Of a stretch of DNA of 64,000 nucleotides, positions 1 to 9,194 are shown piece after piece. How positions within the stretch are numbered: the first letter of the stretch is position 1; every line of letters starts with the position of its first letter. The translations under genes and the position numbers were made by a program. Below the pieces are notes generated by a model, which had not been told where the DNA came from, searched no databases, and was given only the letters and a program-made list of their open reading frames with translations. This stretch comes from Nitrospirales bacterium. GTDB lineage: Bacteria; Nitrospirota; Nitrospiria; Nitrospirales; UBA8639. The stretch is from the NCBI GenBank assembly GCA_029261295.1, contig JAJDBP010000017.1, positions 372,001 through 436,000 on the forward strand. Direction: 5' to 3'.

Positions 1-1
1 G

Positions 2-850
2 TTCTTCGACAAACGCCTTTCAAAAAATAACACAATTGCGTGCGGCAGTTGCCATCTCCCGAGTCTCGCATTTACCGATGGGCAACCGGTCTCAACAGGG
101 ATTCATCGCTTACAGGGAGGTCGTAGTGCACCTGCTTCCATCAATCGTCTGTTTAGTTCAGCTCAATTCTGGGACGGTCGCGCGGCCACCCTGGAAGAGC
201 AATCGACTGGCCCATTTGTGAGCCCTGTGGAACATGGCTTTGCCAATCACGACGAATTAGTTGCCAAACTCAATACCATCGAAGGATACAAAACTCTTTT
301 CCAGGAAGTATTTCAAGGCCCCATTACCAAGACCCGAATAGGGCAAGCCATTGCCAGTTTTCAGCGAACAATTATTTCCGGCAATAGCCCCTATGATCGC
401 TTTGACTACGGAGGAGAGGAAGAGGCGATTTCGCCAGCCGCCCAACGCGGCTTGAAATTGTTCTTAAAAAAGGCTCGCTGCACCCGATGCCACTCTGGGT
501 TTAATTTTACCGACGAAAAATTCCATAACTTAGGAATCGATTGGGATACGGATCATATTGATTTGGGACGATTCACCGTCACCAAAAACCCTGAGGACAT
601 TGGCGCATTCAAAACTCCCACGTTGCGAGAAATCCCTCGTACCGCGCCCTACATGCACGATGGCCGATTCGCCACATTACGACAGGTCGTGGATTTCTAT
701 AATGAGGGAGGCATTAATAATCCCCATCAAGACAACACCATCATTCCCCTGAATTTAACTAATCCAGAAAAAGAGGATTTAGTCGAATTTTTACAATCAT
801 TAAGCGGCGAAGGCTGGCAAATGGAACCTCCAAGTAAATTCCCTAAGTAA
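2..850 (+). CDS. Di-haem cytochrome c peroxidase / MauG family protein, 5'-truncated by the window edge
   Basis: Frame 2 is open from the first bases, so the true start lies left of the window and 282 residues are visible. The first visible residues, FFDKRLSKNNTIACGSCH, are the typical opening of the bacterial CCP/MauG domain and contain the first haem c site, CGSCH (visible C14, C17, H18). A second site, CTRCH, is at visible residues 160-164, followed by the family's C-terminal PYMHDGRF block with a candidate axial Met and then VVDFYNEGG. Known members are periplasmic and either reduce H2O2 with electrons from small cytochromes or carry out MauG-like oxidations. The signal peptide cannot be seen. 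A GTG at 218 is only an internal valine: starting there would drop the first haem site. The family is clear; whether it is a peroxidase or a MauG-type enzyme is not decided. Confidence 0.9.
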   Translation, partial: FFDKRLSKNNTIACGSCHLPSLAFTDGQPVSTGIHRLQGGRSAPASINRLFSSAQFWDGRAATLEEQSTGPFVSPVEHGFANHDELVAKLNTIEGYKTLFQEVFQGPITKTRIGQAIASFQRTIISGNSPYDRFDYGGEEEAISPAAQRGLKLFLKKARCTRCHSGFNFTDEKFHNLGIDWDTDHIDLGRFTVTKNPEDIGAFKTPTLREIPRTAPYMHDGRFATLRQVVDFYNEGGINNPHQDNTIIPLNLTNPEKEDLVEFLQSLSGEGWQMEPPSKFPK

Positions 851-888
851 TGAGGTCCACCCTCTAGACGGATCAAGAACCAACCGCA

Positions 889-924
889 TGATGGCTTCAG
901 CTTTCTCATAAGCTGAAGCCATCA
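889..924. terminator. Strong stem-loop after the peroxidase gene
   Basis: Positions 889-903 and 910-924 are a perfect 15-bp inverted repeat around a 6-base loop (TCTCAT). It begins 39 bases after the peroxidase stop codon. No T-tract follows on either strand, so it is not a textbook intrinsic terminator. It may act as a terminator, a 3'-end RNA stabiliser or a protein-binding palindrome. Confidence 0.5.
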
Positions 925-1197
925 ACTACAGACGCGCTCCCTCATCTTGTGAAAAAAATTAATTCCTAAGCTGGCCGATGGCATTCATACGATCCATTTG
1001 CAAAGGCCTGCCTATTGTCTTACCTTAAGTAAATGTTGAACAGGCCTCGCATTCATGACCTGAATCTCGACAAGGCGATTTATGGACTTTTGAAATGGAA
1101 TATTCAACAGGCCCCTTAAAGACTTCGAATTACCTCTCATCTTCAAGGGCTTCTGACTTGAAACATTTTTTGTAGACATAGAGCTCTCCACCAAATC
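925..1197. other. Intergenic stretch with no supported gene
   Basis: With 851-924 this makes 347 bases between two plus-strand genes. Apart from the stem-loop at 889-924 I see no coding signal, RNA gene or repeat. A short minus-strand frame here has no recognisable protein and no ribosome binding site. It probably holds the promoter of the FAD oxidoreductase gene, but no clear -35/-10 pair stood out. Confidence 0.5.
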
Positions 1198-2772
1198 ATG
1201 CAAAGAACATTACGCCTTCAGGTATCCCCACAGATTGCTTCTCAGGGGCCTTTGCTTGCGGAAGAAATCAGAGCACATCTTTCCCTCAAAAAGGATTCCC
1301 CTCTTCAGTACAAAATCCTAAAACGTAGTATCGATGCTCGTGGAAGAGCCATTCGGATTAATCTCAACGTCCTTGTCGCCATTGATGAAGAGCTTCCTCG
1401 TGAAAACTTTTCATTGGATTACCAGAACGTGTCTTCTTCAAAAAAAACCTGTCACATCATCGGAGCCGGACCAGGTGGGTTATTCGCTGCTCTGCGTTGT
1501 TTGGAATTAGGCATCAAACCCATTGTCATTGAAAGAGGGAAAGATGTGAGAGCACGCCGGCGTGATCTCACGGCCATCCATAAGGAGCACCGAGTCAATC
1601 CCGAAAGCAATTATTGTTTTGGCGAAGGGGGCGCAGGCACTTACAGCGACGGCAAACTGTACACCCGGTCCAACAAACGAGGAGATATCAAAAAGATTCT
1701 AAAAACGCTGGCCGCTCACGGTGCCAGCCAAGACATCATGGTCGATGCTCATCCACATATCGGCACGAATAAATTACCCCAACTGATTCAAAATATCCGA
1801 GAAACGATTCTCAACCATGGTGGGGATATTCTTTTCAACACAAAATTCATCGATTTTCAATTTCGCGATCAGACCATCAATACCATTTTGACCGAAAACG
1901 AAATGGGCACAAAAGAGATGTCTATTACACATCTCATTTTGGCCACGGGCCATTCCGCCAGAGATATTTATGAACTACTAAACAGCAAACACATTCTAGT
2001 AGAAGCGAAGCCCTTTGCGGTTGGCGTAAGAGTGGAACATCCTCAAGAACTCATCGATCATATCCAATATCATTGCCGCACTCCAGCAGACGTGCGAAAC
2101 ACACGCCAATACCTTCCTGCGGCCAGTTACAGTCTGACTCAACAGATATCTGGAAGAGGCATCTATTCATTTTGTATGTGTCCAGGTGGGATCATTGCCC
2201 CTTGCGCAACGGCAAAACAGGAAGTGGTCACCAATGGCTGGAGCCCCAGCAAACGGAACAATCCCTATGCCAACAGCGGCATCGTCGTTGGGCTTGAACT
2301 CCGGGACTTTGAACCGTTCAAAGAACATGGTCCGTTGGCTGGGCTAGAATTTCAGAAGAGACTCGAACACCAAGCTTGGGTTCTTGGTGGTCAATCTCAA
2401 GTAGCCCCTGCCCAACGGTTAACTGATTTCATGACCGGCAAACTCAGTTCTTCACTTCCCAATTGCAGCTACCAACCCGGTATTAGATCCGTTGATATGC
2501 GCCAGGTGCTGACTCCTATGATCAGTGATGCCCTACAAAAGGCCTTTCAAGCATTTGGCGAGAAAATGCATGGCTATCTGAGCAATGAGGCAGTACTTGT
2601 TGGGATAGAATCTCGCACCTCTACCCCTGTGCGCATTCCCCGTGACAAAGATCATCTACATCATCCACAGTTAGTAAACCTATTCCCTTGTGGAGAGGGT
2701 GCTGGGTACGCAGGTGGAATTATGAGCGCAGCCATGGATGGAGAACGTTGCGCCAACAGCATGCAATATTAA
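1198..2772 (+). CDS. NAD(P)/FAD-dependent oxidoreductase (uncharacterised FAD dehydrogenase family)
   Basis: The 524-residue protein has the layout of the uncharacterised FAD-dependent dehydrogenase group (COG2509 type). An N-terminal alpha/beta segment (about 1-75) is followed by a dinucleotide-binding GAGPGG at 89-94 with the beta2 acidic residue in VIERG. Next comes the FGEGGAGTYSDGKLYTR block near residue 148 and an ATGHSA FAD-contact segment near 250. The C-terminal CGEGAGYAGGI segment closes the FAD site. The substrate is unknown for the family. I recall the plant and cyanobacterial relatives as oxidoreductases without a settled reaction. ATG at 1198 gives the usual family length, but no good Shine-Dalgarno sequence precedes it. 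The gene seems to stand alone. Confidence 0.85.
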   Translation: MQRTLRLQVSPQIASQGPLLAEEIRAHLSLKKDSPLQYKILKRSIDARGRAIRINLNVLVAIDEELPRENFSLDYQNVSSSKKTCHIIGAGPGGLFAALRCLELGIKPIVIERGKDVRARRRDLTAIHKEHRVNPESNYCFGEGGAGTYSDGKLYTRSNKRGDIKKILKTLAAHGASQDIMVDAHPHIGTNKLPQLIQNIRETILNHGGDILFNTKFIDFQFRDQTINTILTENEMGTKEMSITHLILATGHSARDIYELLNSKHILVEAKPFAVGVRVEHPQELIDHIQYHCRTPADVRNTRQYLPAASYSLTQQISGRGIYSFCMCPGGIIAPCATAKQEVVTNGWSPSKRNNPYANSGIVVGLELRDFEPFKEHGPLAGLEFQKRLEHQAWVLGGQSQVAPAQRLTDFMTGKLSSSLPNCSYQPGIRSVDMRQVLTPMISDALQKAFQAFGEKMHGYLSNEAVLVGIESRTSTPVRIPRDKDHLHHPQLVNLFPCGEGAGYAGGIMSAAMDGERCANSMQY

Positions 2773-2850
2773 ATACATTCTTATTAGTTATGAACAAGAA
2801 ACTGCATTGAGTGAAGATGGAGAACAAACAAATCTTCTCATTCATTAATG

Positions 2851-3975
2851 TTAATTTTCTGGGCATTTTCCAAAACCACGAACGATCTTCCCGGTTTGAA
2901 CAGCCCAAAGAGGAAGGGGGCCATAAGTAACACCAGAAACAATATAGTCTCCATTTGGGCTGTAGGATAATGAGCGAATTTGTCTTAGATTCGGATCTCT
3001 AAATGTCTGAACTGATTTCCCAGAAGACAAATCCCAGATAAGAATCTTTCCATCCAAGAAACCACCTGAAGCTAAAAAACCTCCATTAGGATTGAAGCTA
3101 ATACTCCAACTGCCTTCAGGATGATGAAGTCGTCTTTCCTCCACTCCCGTTTTCGCATCCCATAGGTAAATAATGTTTTCCTCTCCAGAATAAGAGGATC
3201 CTGCTATTAGTTTATTATCAGGGCTAAATTTTACTGAATAGATCTCATAATTAACATCAAAGGTTTTCAAAAGGTTTCCTGTACTGGTGTCCCATACCTT
3301 AACTGTTCCATCTGAACTTCCAGACACCAGAAGCTTTCCATCTGAGCTAAAATCTAGAGCATTCACTCCAAACCTTCTCGTTCCAGGGTTGTGGCAACAA
3401 AAACGGCGTGCACTTGATCCCTTTGTTTCTGAATCCCAGAGGAAAATATGGGAACCATGTCCACCCGATGCGATAAAACGTCCATCAGGGCTATAAGCCA
3501 CAGCACGAACCGTTAGCTGGTAATCATCTCGAAAAACAACATGTTCATCAAAAAGCAAATTGTCGTCGGGCTTAGGATTAATAGAATACAAGCGAACCGA
3601 CTGGTCTCGCATTCCAATAACGAACTTCTTCCCATCCGGACTCCAAGCAAGGGAAAGAATTCCTCTTTCCAAACTGAGGTAGGCTGGAAACTCATATTGC
3701 AATTCGGGAGGAATGTGCGGATCATGAATGAGTGCAATTCCTTGCATCTCGCAACTGTCTTTCCTCCATAATCGAATTTCACCGTCAAATCCCGCTGAAA
3801 GAATATAATCCCCATTTGGGCTGAAGGCCACCGTGGTAGTATCGAATTCTTCATGTGGAGAATAGTAAATTTGTCCAAAAGATTCTTGGGATATAGCAAA
3901 GAAGAACAGGAACCCGATGCGAAGAGCTTGTTTGGAAACGACCCTTAACCAGTTTTTTCTTGTTTTGAAATTCAC
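2851..3975 (-). CDS. Secreted seven-repeat WD40 beta-propeller protein
   Basis: Seven WD40-type repeats can be counted. Each has a hydrophobic-F/Y-S-P-(N/D)-G turn followed about 15 residues later by an (L/I)W-type end, for example VAFSPNGDYILSAG, LAWSPDGKKFVIG, VAYSPDGRFIASGG and LSYSPNGDYIVSG. Seven repeats make one closed propeller. Before them is a basic n-region and a hydrophobic core (FLFFFAIS) ending in ESFGQ, as in a Sec signal peptide, and there is no lipobox cysteine. I chose GTG at 3975. The longer ATG start at 4101 would overlap the fumarase gene by 83 bases and spoil the signal peptide. Propellers of this kind are scaffolds, so no enzymatic role is implied. It lies directly downstream of fumarase on the same strand; a functional link is not evident. 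Confidence 0.82.
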   Translation of the reverse strand: MNFKTRKNWLRVVSKQALRIGFLFFFAISQESFGQIYYSPHEEFDTTTVAFSPNGDYILSAGFDGEIRLWRKDSCEMQGIALIHDPHIPPELQYEFPAYLSLERGILSLAWSPDGKKFVIGMRDQSVRLYSINPKPDDNLLFDEHVVFRDDYQLTVRAVAYSPDGRFIASGGHGSHIFLWDSETKGSSARRFCCHNPGTRRFGVNALDFSSDGKLLVSGSSDGTVKVWDTSTGNLLKTFDVNYEIYSVKFSPDNKLIAGSSYSGEENIIYLWDAKTGVEERRLHHPEGSWSISFNPNGGFLASGGFLDGKILIWDLSSGKSVQTFRDPNLRQIRSLSYSPNGDYIVSGVTYGPLPLWAVQTGKIVRGFGKCPEN

Positions 3976-4018
3976 CGTATCAGGTCCAGAAATTATAAAG
4001 CTACCGTTTGAAAACTGG

Positions 4019-5680
4019 TCACTTTTTAGCTGAATCACTAACCTGAATAAGATTTGCGGCCTTTTGAGTGTCCAGGTCAGCGTAAAAATCTTTGCCTTCA
4101 TGGTTGATGACGGTGAAGGCGGGAAAGTCTTCGACTTCGATTTTCCACACGGCTTCCATGCCGAGGTCTTCGTATTCGAGAACTTCGACTTTTTTGATAC
4201 TGTGTTCCGCTAATCGTGCGGCTGGGCCACCAATGGAGCCTAGATAAAACCCACCATATTTCCCGCAGGCCTCTCGTACCTGCTTAGATCGGTTGCCTTT
4301 AGCCAGCATGACCATGCTCCCGCCTTCAGCTTGAAATTGATCCACATAGGAGTCCATACGCCCTGCTGTGGTTGGGCCAAACGATCCTGAGGCATGCCCT
4401 TCGGGTTTCTTGGCAGGCCCAGCGTAATACACCACATGATCTTTCAGGTATTGAGGTAAACCTTTTCCCGCATCCAGTCGTTCTTTGAGTCGAGCATGGG
4501 CAATATCTCGTGCAACAACAATAGGACCAGTGAGTGAGAGTCTCGTGGCTACAGGATGTTTACACAGTTCAGCTAAGATCTCCGGCATAGGTTGATTCAA
4601 ATCGATCTTAACCACTTCTCCCTCTAAATCGTTCTCCAGCACCTCAGGAAGATACTGTGCGGGATTAGTCTCGAGCTGTTCGAGAAAGACCCCATGCTTG
4701 GTGATCTTACCTAAAATTTGTCGATCCGCTGAACATGAGACGCCTAACCCCACAGGGCACGAAGCCCCATGTCGCGGCAAACGAATGACACGCACATCGT
4801 GAGCAAAGTATTTCCCACCGAACTGCGCACCTATGCCGGTTTCGGCACAAAGTTGGAAAATTTGTTTTTCTAGATCCAGGTCTCGAAAGGCTCGGCCCTG
4901 TGCATTGCCTGACGTGGGCAAGTCATCCAGGTAATGACAACTGGCTAGCTTGACTGTTTTCAACGTGAACTCTGCTGACATCCCCCCAACGACTAACGCC
5001 AAATGATAGGGCGGGCAAGCCGAAGTACCCAATGTACGAATTTTTTCCGCCACAAACTTCATCAACGACGTAGGATTTAGTAAAGCTTTGGTTTCTTGAT
5101 AAAGAAACGTTTTGTTGGCCGAACCTCCACCTTTCGCAATAAACAAAAACCGATATTCCGAGCCCTTCTTCGCATAGAGATCGATCTGCGCGGGAAGATT
5201 ATTGCCGGTATTTTTTTCGGTATACATATCAAGAGGCGCCATTTGCGAGTAGCGCAAATTACGCTGATCGTAGGCTTCAAAGATCCCCCGCGAGAGCGTT
5301 TCTACATCGTGCCCGCTGGTAAACACCTGTTGACCTTTATAGCCTAAGGCAATGGCCGTCCCCGTATCCTGGCACCCCGGCAGCACCCGACCAGCTGCAA
5401 TATTGGCATTCTTCAAGAGTTCTACTGCAACAAACCGGTCATTGGCAGAGGCTTCAGGATCTTCAAGGATTTTGGCCAATTGCTTGAGATGACTTGTCCG
5501 CAACAAATGAGTGACATCATCCATGGCCTCCTTCGCAAGGAGCGTGAGCGCTTCAGGTTGGACTTTGAGAATTTCCTGACCATCAAACGTGCTCGTGGAA
5601 ACAAAGTCTGATGTGAGCTTGCGATAGGTGGTCGTATCTGCAGCATGTTCAAATAATTCCTGATACTGAAACTCCCCCAT
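4019..5680 (-). CDS. fumA: Class I fumarate hydratase (4Fe-4S, single chain)
   Basis: The enzyme interconverts fumarate and (S)-malate in the TCA cycle. The 553-residue length matches single-chain class I fumarases (about 548 in E. coli FumA). The three cluster cysteines are in the expected places: C103 in [11 protein letters not shown]222 in [10 protein letters not shown] and C316 in [10 protein letters not shown]. The alpha part (to about 330) and beta part ([22 protein letters not shown] block, [11 protein letters not shown]) are fused. The start is secure: AGAGGAG precedes ATG by seven bases. Class I enzymes are oxygen-sensitive, so an organism with peroxidase and quinone-stress genes nearby must protect or rebuild the cluster. 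A tartrate dehydratase role is less likely because that family has separate subunits. Confidence 0.95.
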   Translation of the reverse strand: MGEFQYQELFEHAADTTTYRKLTSDFVSTSTFDGQEILKVQPEALTLLAKEAMDDVTHLLRTSHLKQLAKILEDPEASANDRFVAVELLKNANIAAGRVLPGCQDTGTAIALGYKGQQVFTSGHDVETLSRGIFEAYDQRNLRYSQMAPLDMYTEKNTGNNLPAQIDLYAKKGSEYRFLFIAKGGGSANKTFLYQETKALLNPTSLMKFVAEKIRTLGTSACPPYHLALVVGGMSAEFTLKTVKLASCHYLDDLPTSGNAQGRAFRDLDLEKQIFQLCAETGIGAQFGGKYFAHDVRVIRLPRHGASCPVGLGVSCSADRQILGKITKHGVFLEQLETNPAQYLPEVLENDLEGEVVKIDLNQPMPEILAELCKHPVATRLSLTGPIVVARDIAHARLKERLDAGKGLPQYLKDHVVYYAGPAKKPEGHASGSFGPTTAGRMDSYVDQFQAEGGSMVMLAKGNRSKQVREACGKYGGFYLGSIGGPAARLAEHSIKKVEVLEYEDLGMEAVWKIEVEDFPAFTVINHEGKDFYADLDTQKAANLIQVSDSAKK

Positions 5681-5781
5681 GAACCTACTCCTCTTAATGT
5701 CAGGTAAAAATAAATTTCCTGAAGAACCCCCTACACTACTTCTTACCCCCTATTTTTTGCAAGACACCAAGGTTCTGACAT

Positions 5782-6129
5782 TCAACCGTGATAGAAATCT
5801 TCTCGGATAATTTTCCCGTCTTTCCAGGTTTGTACAGCTACTTGTTGCATCTTCACTCGATTACTGTCTTTAAACGTGATATCAAAGGACCATTCCATTG
5901 CAGCGTGATCGCCATCGACTATCACCCTTCCAACTTTTGCCCCATGAAACTCTTGCACATTGTCGAGAAACTGGATTTCATATTCTCGATTCACAACTTT
6001 GCCAATCCGCTCATCTAATCCATTTTCGCTCATCACCACATCATCCGCATAATAGGCATCAAAGGTTTCTAGAATTTTTCCAGCTAAGATCCCATCAATG
6101 ACGGCTTGGACCTGCGTTTTGATACTCAT
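5782..6129 (-). CDS. SnoaL-like / NTF2-fold protein
   Basis: This 115-residue protein has the pattern of the NTF2/SnoaL alpha+beta cone: an N-terminal helix (VQAVIDGILAGKILETF), then YYADDVVMSENG, then strands ending in VQTWKDGKIIREDFYH. The family includes ketosteroid-isomerase-like enzymes and many ligand-binding proteins of unknown role, so the substrate cannot be named. AGGAG sits eight bases before ATG. It is the last gene of the leftward pirin / hydroquinone-reductase set, 56 bases after the preceding gene, which suggests co-expression with that detoxification group. Confidence 0.75.
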   Translation of the reverse strand: MSIKTQVQAVIDGILAGKILETFDAYYADDVVMSENGLDERIGKVVNREYEIQFLDNVQEFHGAKVGRVIVDGDHAAMEWSFDITFKDSNRVKMQQVAVQTWKDGKIIREDFYHG

Positions 6130-6185
6130 CGTTCATTCTCCTTTGCATTCAGTACATGATTAAAATAAAAATGCTCAGCTCATTA

Positions 6186-7121
6186 TTATCGTTCTCGGCC
6201 ATGAGGAGCGAGAAGCTCTTGCTCGGGCCCCAACGGGACAATTCTTGTGGGATTAATGTCATCATGCGTAATATAGTAGTGGCGTTTAATATGGTCAAAA
6301 TTTACGGTGTCAGCAATTCCTTCTTGCTGATACAAATCCTTAAGATATCCAAAAAGATTGGGATAATCCACAATACGCCGAAGGTTGCATTTAAAGTGTC
6401 CATGATACACCGCATCGAATCTGATTAACGTCACAAATAATCGCCAGTCAGTTTCGACGATTCGCTCACCGAACAGATAGCGCTGGCCGGAGAGACGACG
6501 TTCTAGGTGGGCTAAAGAATCGAACAACGTACTCACGGCGTCTTCATATGCAGCTTGGGTCGTCGCAAACCCAGCACGATACACCCCATTATTGATATTT
6601 TCATATATGAACCCGTTCAGCTCATTGATCTCTTGCCTCAAATCCAGTGGATACAAATCGATTGTGCCGTTCGTGAATTGATGGAATGCTTGATTCAGCA
6701 TGCGCATAATGTCGTCATCGGAGTTACTCACAATTCTTTTCGTTTCTCTATCCCACAAGATTGGGACGGTCACACGTGCTTGGTAGTCAGGATCGGTTGC
6801 TCTGTATGCCTCACTCAGAAACTGAAATCCATTGACAGAATCGACTGTATGACCCGGTCCATTTCTGAACACCCATCCTCGCTCATCCCGAATAGGATCC
6901 ACGACCGTCATACCCACAACCTGCTCCAATCCCCGAATCCTCCGAACAATAATCGTGCGATGCGCCCACGGGCAGGCTAAAGAAACATATAGGTGATAAC
7001 GTCCTTTGGCTGTTGGATACCCAGAGTTACCATCATCTGTTACCCAATCCTGAAAAGCATCTTCTTGTCGATCGTAATGACCATCCGCCTTTTGTTCATT
7101 GGGAAATTGCGCTTGTATCAT
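6186..7121 (-). CDS. Glutathionyl-hydroquinone reductase (GST omega-like, YqjG family)
   Basis: Enzymes of this family use glutathione to reduce glutathionyl-hydroquinones, recycling quinones that have reacted with GSH. The diagnostic catalytic motif CPWAH is present (C50 with the start used here). It is preceded by GRYHLYVSLA and followed by the family blocks VVDPIRDERGW and VPILWDRETKRIVSN. The C-terminal all-helical GST domain covers about residues 140-312. I start at ATG 7121, which overlaps the pirin stop as ATGA and implies translational coupling. A TTG seven codons upstream is the alternative. The family pairing with pirin, VOC proteins and a MarR regulator supports quinone detoxification as the role. 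Confidence 0.9.
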   Translation of the reverse strand: MIQAQFPNEQKADGHYDRQEDAFQDWVTDDGNSGYPTAKGRYHLYVSLACPWAHRTIIVRRIRGLEQVVGMTVVDPIRDERGWVFRNGPGHTVDSVNGFQFLSEAYRATDPDYQARVTVPILWDRETKRIVSNSDDDIMRMLNQAFHQFTNGTIDLYPLDLRQEINELNGFIYENINNGVYRAGFATTQAAYEDAVSTLFDSLAHLERRLSGQRYLFGERIVETDWRLFVTLIRFDAVYHGHFKCNLRRIVDYPNLFGYLKDLYQQEGIADTVNFDHIKRHYYITHDDINPTRIVPLGPEQELLAPHGRER

Positions 7122-7996
7122 CTTCCTACCCGTTCTTGCCAAATGAAAGTCCCTTGTTTGAGATCCAATAATGCCTGTTCAATTTCGTCTTTCGTATTCA
7201 TGACGAAGGGACCGTATCGGGCAATCTGTTCGCCCAACGGTTTGGCGGAAATCATTAACAACCGAATCGGTTCTTCACCAGTTAGTATTTTCACGATATC
7301 CCCATCCTCCCACACAACCAAGTTGGGTTGAGGCACCAATTTTTGCGTTCCTTCAGGATCTTCAACAAATGAGGCCTTTCCTTCAAACACATATGCAAAT
7401 GCCGTGTGGCCTTGAGGAATGGTTTGAGTGAAGGAACGGCCAGGAGGAATAAACACATCTAAATAAGTCGGACCGGCCGCTATACCAGTGACCGCTCCCT
7501 CAGTCCCTCCCACATTTCCTGCAATAACTCGGATATTCACCCCGTCTTTAGTCTTGACGACAGGGATCTCTTCTGACGAAATATCTTGATAACGTGGTTG
7601 GCTCATTTTCAGCTTAGCCGGAAGATTCACCCAAAGCTGAAACCCTTCATTCCCTTCTGGCCGCACCTTAGGCATTTCCTCATGTAAGATGCCCCCTCCT
7701 GCCGTCATCCATTGCACGTCGCCTGCTCCAATCCTCCCCGCATTGCCTAAAGTATCTCGGTGCTCCACTTCCCCGGCCAGCATATACGTTACGGTTTCAA
7801 TTCCACGATGTGGATGCATGGGAAACCCTGCCTGATAATCCGCGGCATTAGGCGATCCAAAATGATCGAAAAGTAGAAATGGATCAAGATAATTTAATTT
7901 TTCTCCACCTAAACTTCGTTTCAGCCGAACACCAGCCCCCTCAACAACAGGAGTCGGTTCGATAATCGTTTTTACTTTTCTCAGTTGCGTGTTCAT
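7118..7996 (-). CDS. Pirin family protein (bicupin, possible quercetinase)
   Basis: The 292-residue bicupin has the four metal ligands of pirins in the first cupin: H61 and H63 (MHPHRG), H105 and E107 (GILHEE). The second cupin ends in the typical family C-terminus (RYGPFVMNTKDEI). Bacterial pirins can show quercetin 2,3-dioxygenase activity, and some regulate metabolism by binding partner proteins, so the reaction is uncertain. GAGGTGG lies six bases before ATG 7996, which selects this start over the GTG at 8005 that overlaps the SD. The gene is translationally coupled to the hydroquinone reductase downstream. Confidence 0.9.
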   Translation of the reverse strand: MNTQLRKVKTIIEPTPVVEGAGVRLKRSLGGEKLNYLDPFLLFDHFGSPNAADYQAGFPMHPHRGIETVTYMLAGEVEHRDTLGNAGRIGAGDVQWMTAGGGILHEEMPKVRPEGNEGFQLWVNLPAKLKMSQPRYQDISSEEIPVVKTKDGVNIRVIAGNVGGTEGAVTGIAAGPTYLDVFIPPGRSFTQTIPQGHTAFAYVFEGKASFVEDPEGTQKLVPQPNLVVWEDGDIVKILTGEEPIRLLMISAKPLGEQIARYGPFVMNTKDEIEQALLDLKQGTFIWQERVGR

Positions 7997-8072
7997 TATT
8001 GCCACCTCAGTCCTTTTTCTTTGAACTCCCTACCATCTTCTGCTTGAGTGCTATTCTTGCCCTTCACCCTAG

Positions 8073-8095
8073 CCCTCTCCCTGATAGGGAGAGGG
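8073..8095. repeat. REP-like intergenic palindrome
   Basis: A perfect 10-bp stem (8073-8082 with 8086-8095) encloses GAT. With the lead-in CCTTCACCCTAG it matches the general form of the CCCTCACCCTAACCCTCTCCC palindromes scattered between genes in many bacterial genomes. Only one copy is visible here. It lies between the VOC gene and pirin gene of one leftward gene set, and has no T-tract on either side. Confidence 0.6.
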
Positions 8096-8124
8096 AACAT
8101 TACGCAATACCGCAAACTTCCCCG

Positions 8125-8544
8125 TTAAGAATTTTTAGAACCAAATGTTATTCCTAGATCCTGAATCTCTCGGTATGGGAGCAACCAAACGAGCGATTCA
8201 TCGTGGAGATCTACCACTTGAATACGATTACCCCACGGGTCTCGAAAATCACATCCACCTTCTGGTTCGAGAGAAAGCCCATATTTCGTCTTGAGTTTTT
8301 GCCGAATTTCCTCAACCTGCTCTTGATCACGAACCATGATGCCAAAATGTTTCATCCGGTCTGGTTGTATTTCTTTTACCTCAAAAATTGCCAGAAATTG
8401 GTGTTCCCCTAATTGACACCAGGCAGCACCTTCTCCGCCTCTCAGCATTTTCAAATTGAAGACATCGGCGTAAAACTCGACAGCCTTTTGCGCATTATCA
8501 ACCTCAATGACTACATGATTCACGCCATACACTTGAACGGCCAT
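8125..8544 (-). CDS. VOC superfamily protein (glyoxalase/dioxygenase fold)
   Basis: At 139 residues this is a single VOC module pair (two beta-alpha-beta3 units): NHVVIEVDNAQKAVEFYADVF at the start, KHFGIMVRD in the middle and FRDPWGNRIQVVD at the end. Possible metal ligands are H10 and H66. The usual glutamate in the last strand is Gln109, so metal binding or catalysis may differ from classical glyoxalase I or extradiol dioxygenases. GGAAAGGA lies upstream of ATG. It sits in the MarR-led set and could bind or open an aromatic ring, but this is inferred from context. Confidence 0.8.
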   Translation of the reverse strand: MAVQVYGVNHVVIEVDNAQKAVEFYADVFNLKMLRGGEGAAWCQLGEHQFLAIFEVKEIQPDRMKHFGIMVRDQEQVEEIRQKLKTKYGLSLEPEGGCDFRDPWGNRIQVVDLHDESLVWLLPYREIQDLGITFGSKNS

Positions 8545-8638
8545 TTTTCATTTTCCTTTCCTAGATTCTTCAATATTGTTGTGAAAATTATTTTTGCAGA
8601 GCTCACGCGCCATTGTGATAGACCTTGTTCACCTCCTG

Positions 8639-9085
8639 CTACAGAATCAGAGGCTTAATTGGAGCCAATACGGCCTGAGGATCTTGTCTCCAATCAATTC
8701 CCTGCACGTCGACATACAGCTCAACTTCATTCCCATCAGGATCATGAAGATACAAACTTTGCGTAACGGTATGGTCACTCATGCCGGAAATCGGGATATT
8801 TCTCTGGTCAAGCTCCTCCTTGGCTTCGCGGAGTTCATGAAGGCTATTACCGATGTTGATGCCAATGTGATACAACCCTAATCTGGCCCCTGTTAGTGGG
8901 GCAGGCGCCTCTCCTACTTCAATGAGAAGGATTTCATGGTGCGTCCTTCCTGTGGTTAACGCCACAGCCTTTCCTCCAAAAGTTTTTCCAATCTCTTGAA
9001 AGCCCACCACATCTCGGTAGAAAATTAACGACTGTTCTAGATCTTTCACGTAAAACACAACATGGCCTAAATGTTTGGCTTTCAT
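8639..9085 (-). CDS. VOC family dioxygenase-like protein (catechol 2,3-dioxygenase type)
   Basis: The 148-residue protein starts LGHVVFYVKDLEQSLIFYRDVVG and has all three expected metal ligands of a single-domain extradiol-dioxygenase-like VOC protein: H8, H73 (LYHIGI) and E122 (DPDGNEVELYV). Relatives near MarR-type quinone sensors (for example MhqA in Bacillus) are annotated as ring-cleavage dioxygenases. A strong AGGAGG precedes ATG. It is the first structural gene after the MarR gene, 109 bases downstream, and faces the same way. The exact substrate is unknown. Confidence 0.83.
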   Translation of the reverse strand: MKAKHLGHVVFYVKDLEQSLIFYRDVVGFQEIGKTFGGKAVALTTGRTHHEILLIEVGEAPAPLTGARLGLYHIGINIGNSLHELREAKEELDQRNIPISGMSDHTVTQSLYLHDPDGNEVELYVDVQGIDWRQDPQAVLAPIKPLIL

Positions 9086-9194
9086 GACCTTCCCTCCTTT
9101 CCTATTCTTTATTTTTCTTCGACGTCCTTACCCATTGCAGTCCCCAGACAGGGAGCTTCTATCATAGTGGCCAATTTTTCTGGACTTTAGTGCT

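Noticed and set aside
218-850. A complete 210-residue cytochrome gene starting at GTG 218
   Set aside because: The same frame is open to the window edge and contains the first haem motif upstream, so the gene is truncated, not short.
6555-6980. 141-codon plus-strand frame inside the hydroquinone reductase gene
   Set aside because: It lies fully antisense to a well-supported enzyme, has no recognisable protein pattern and no ribosome binding site.
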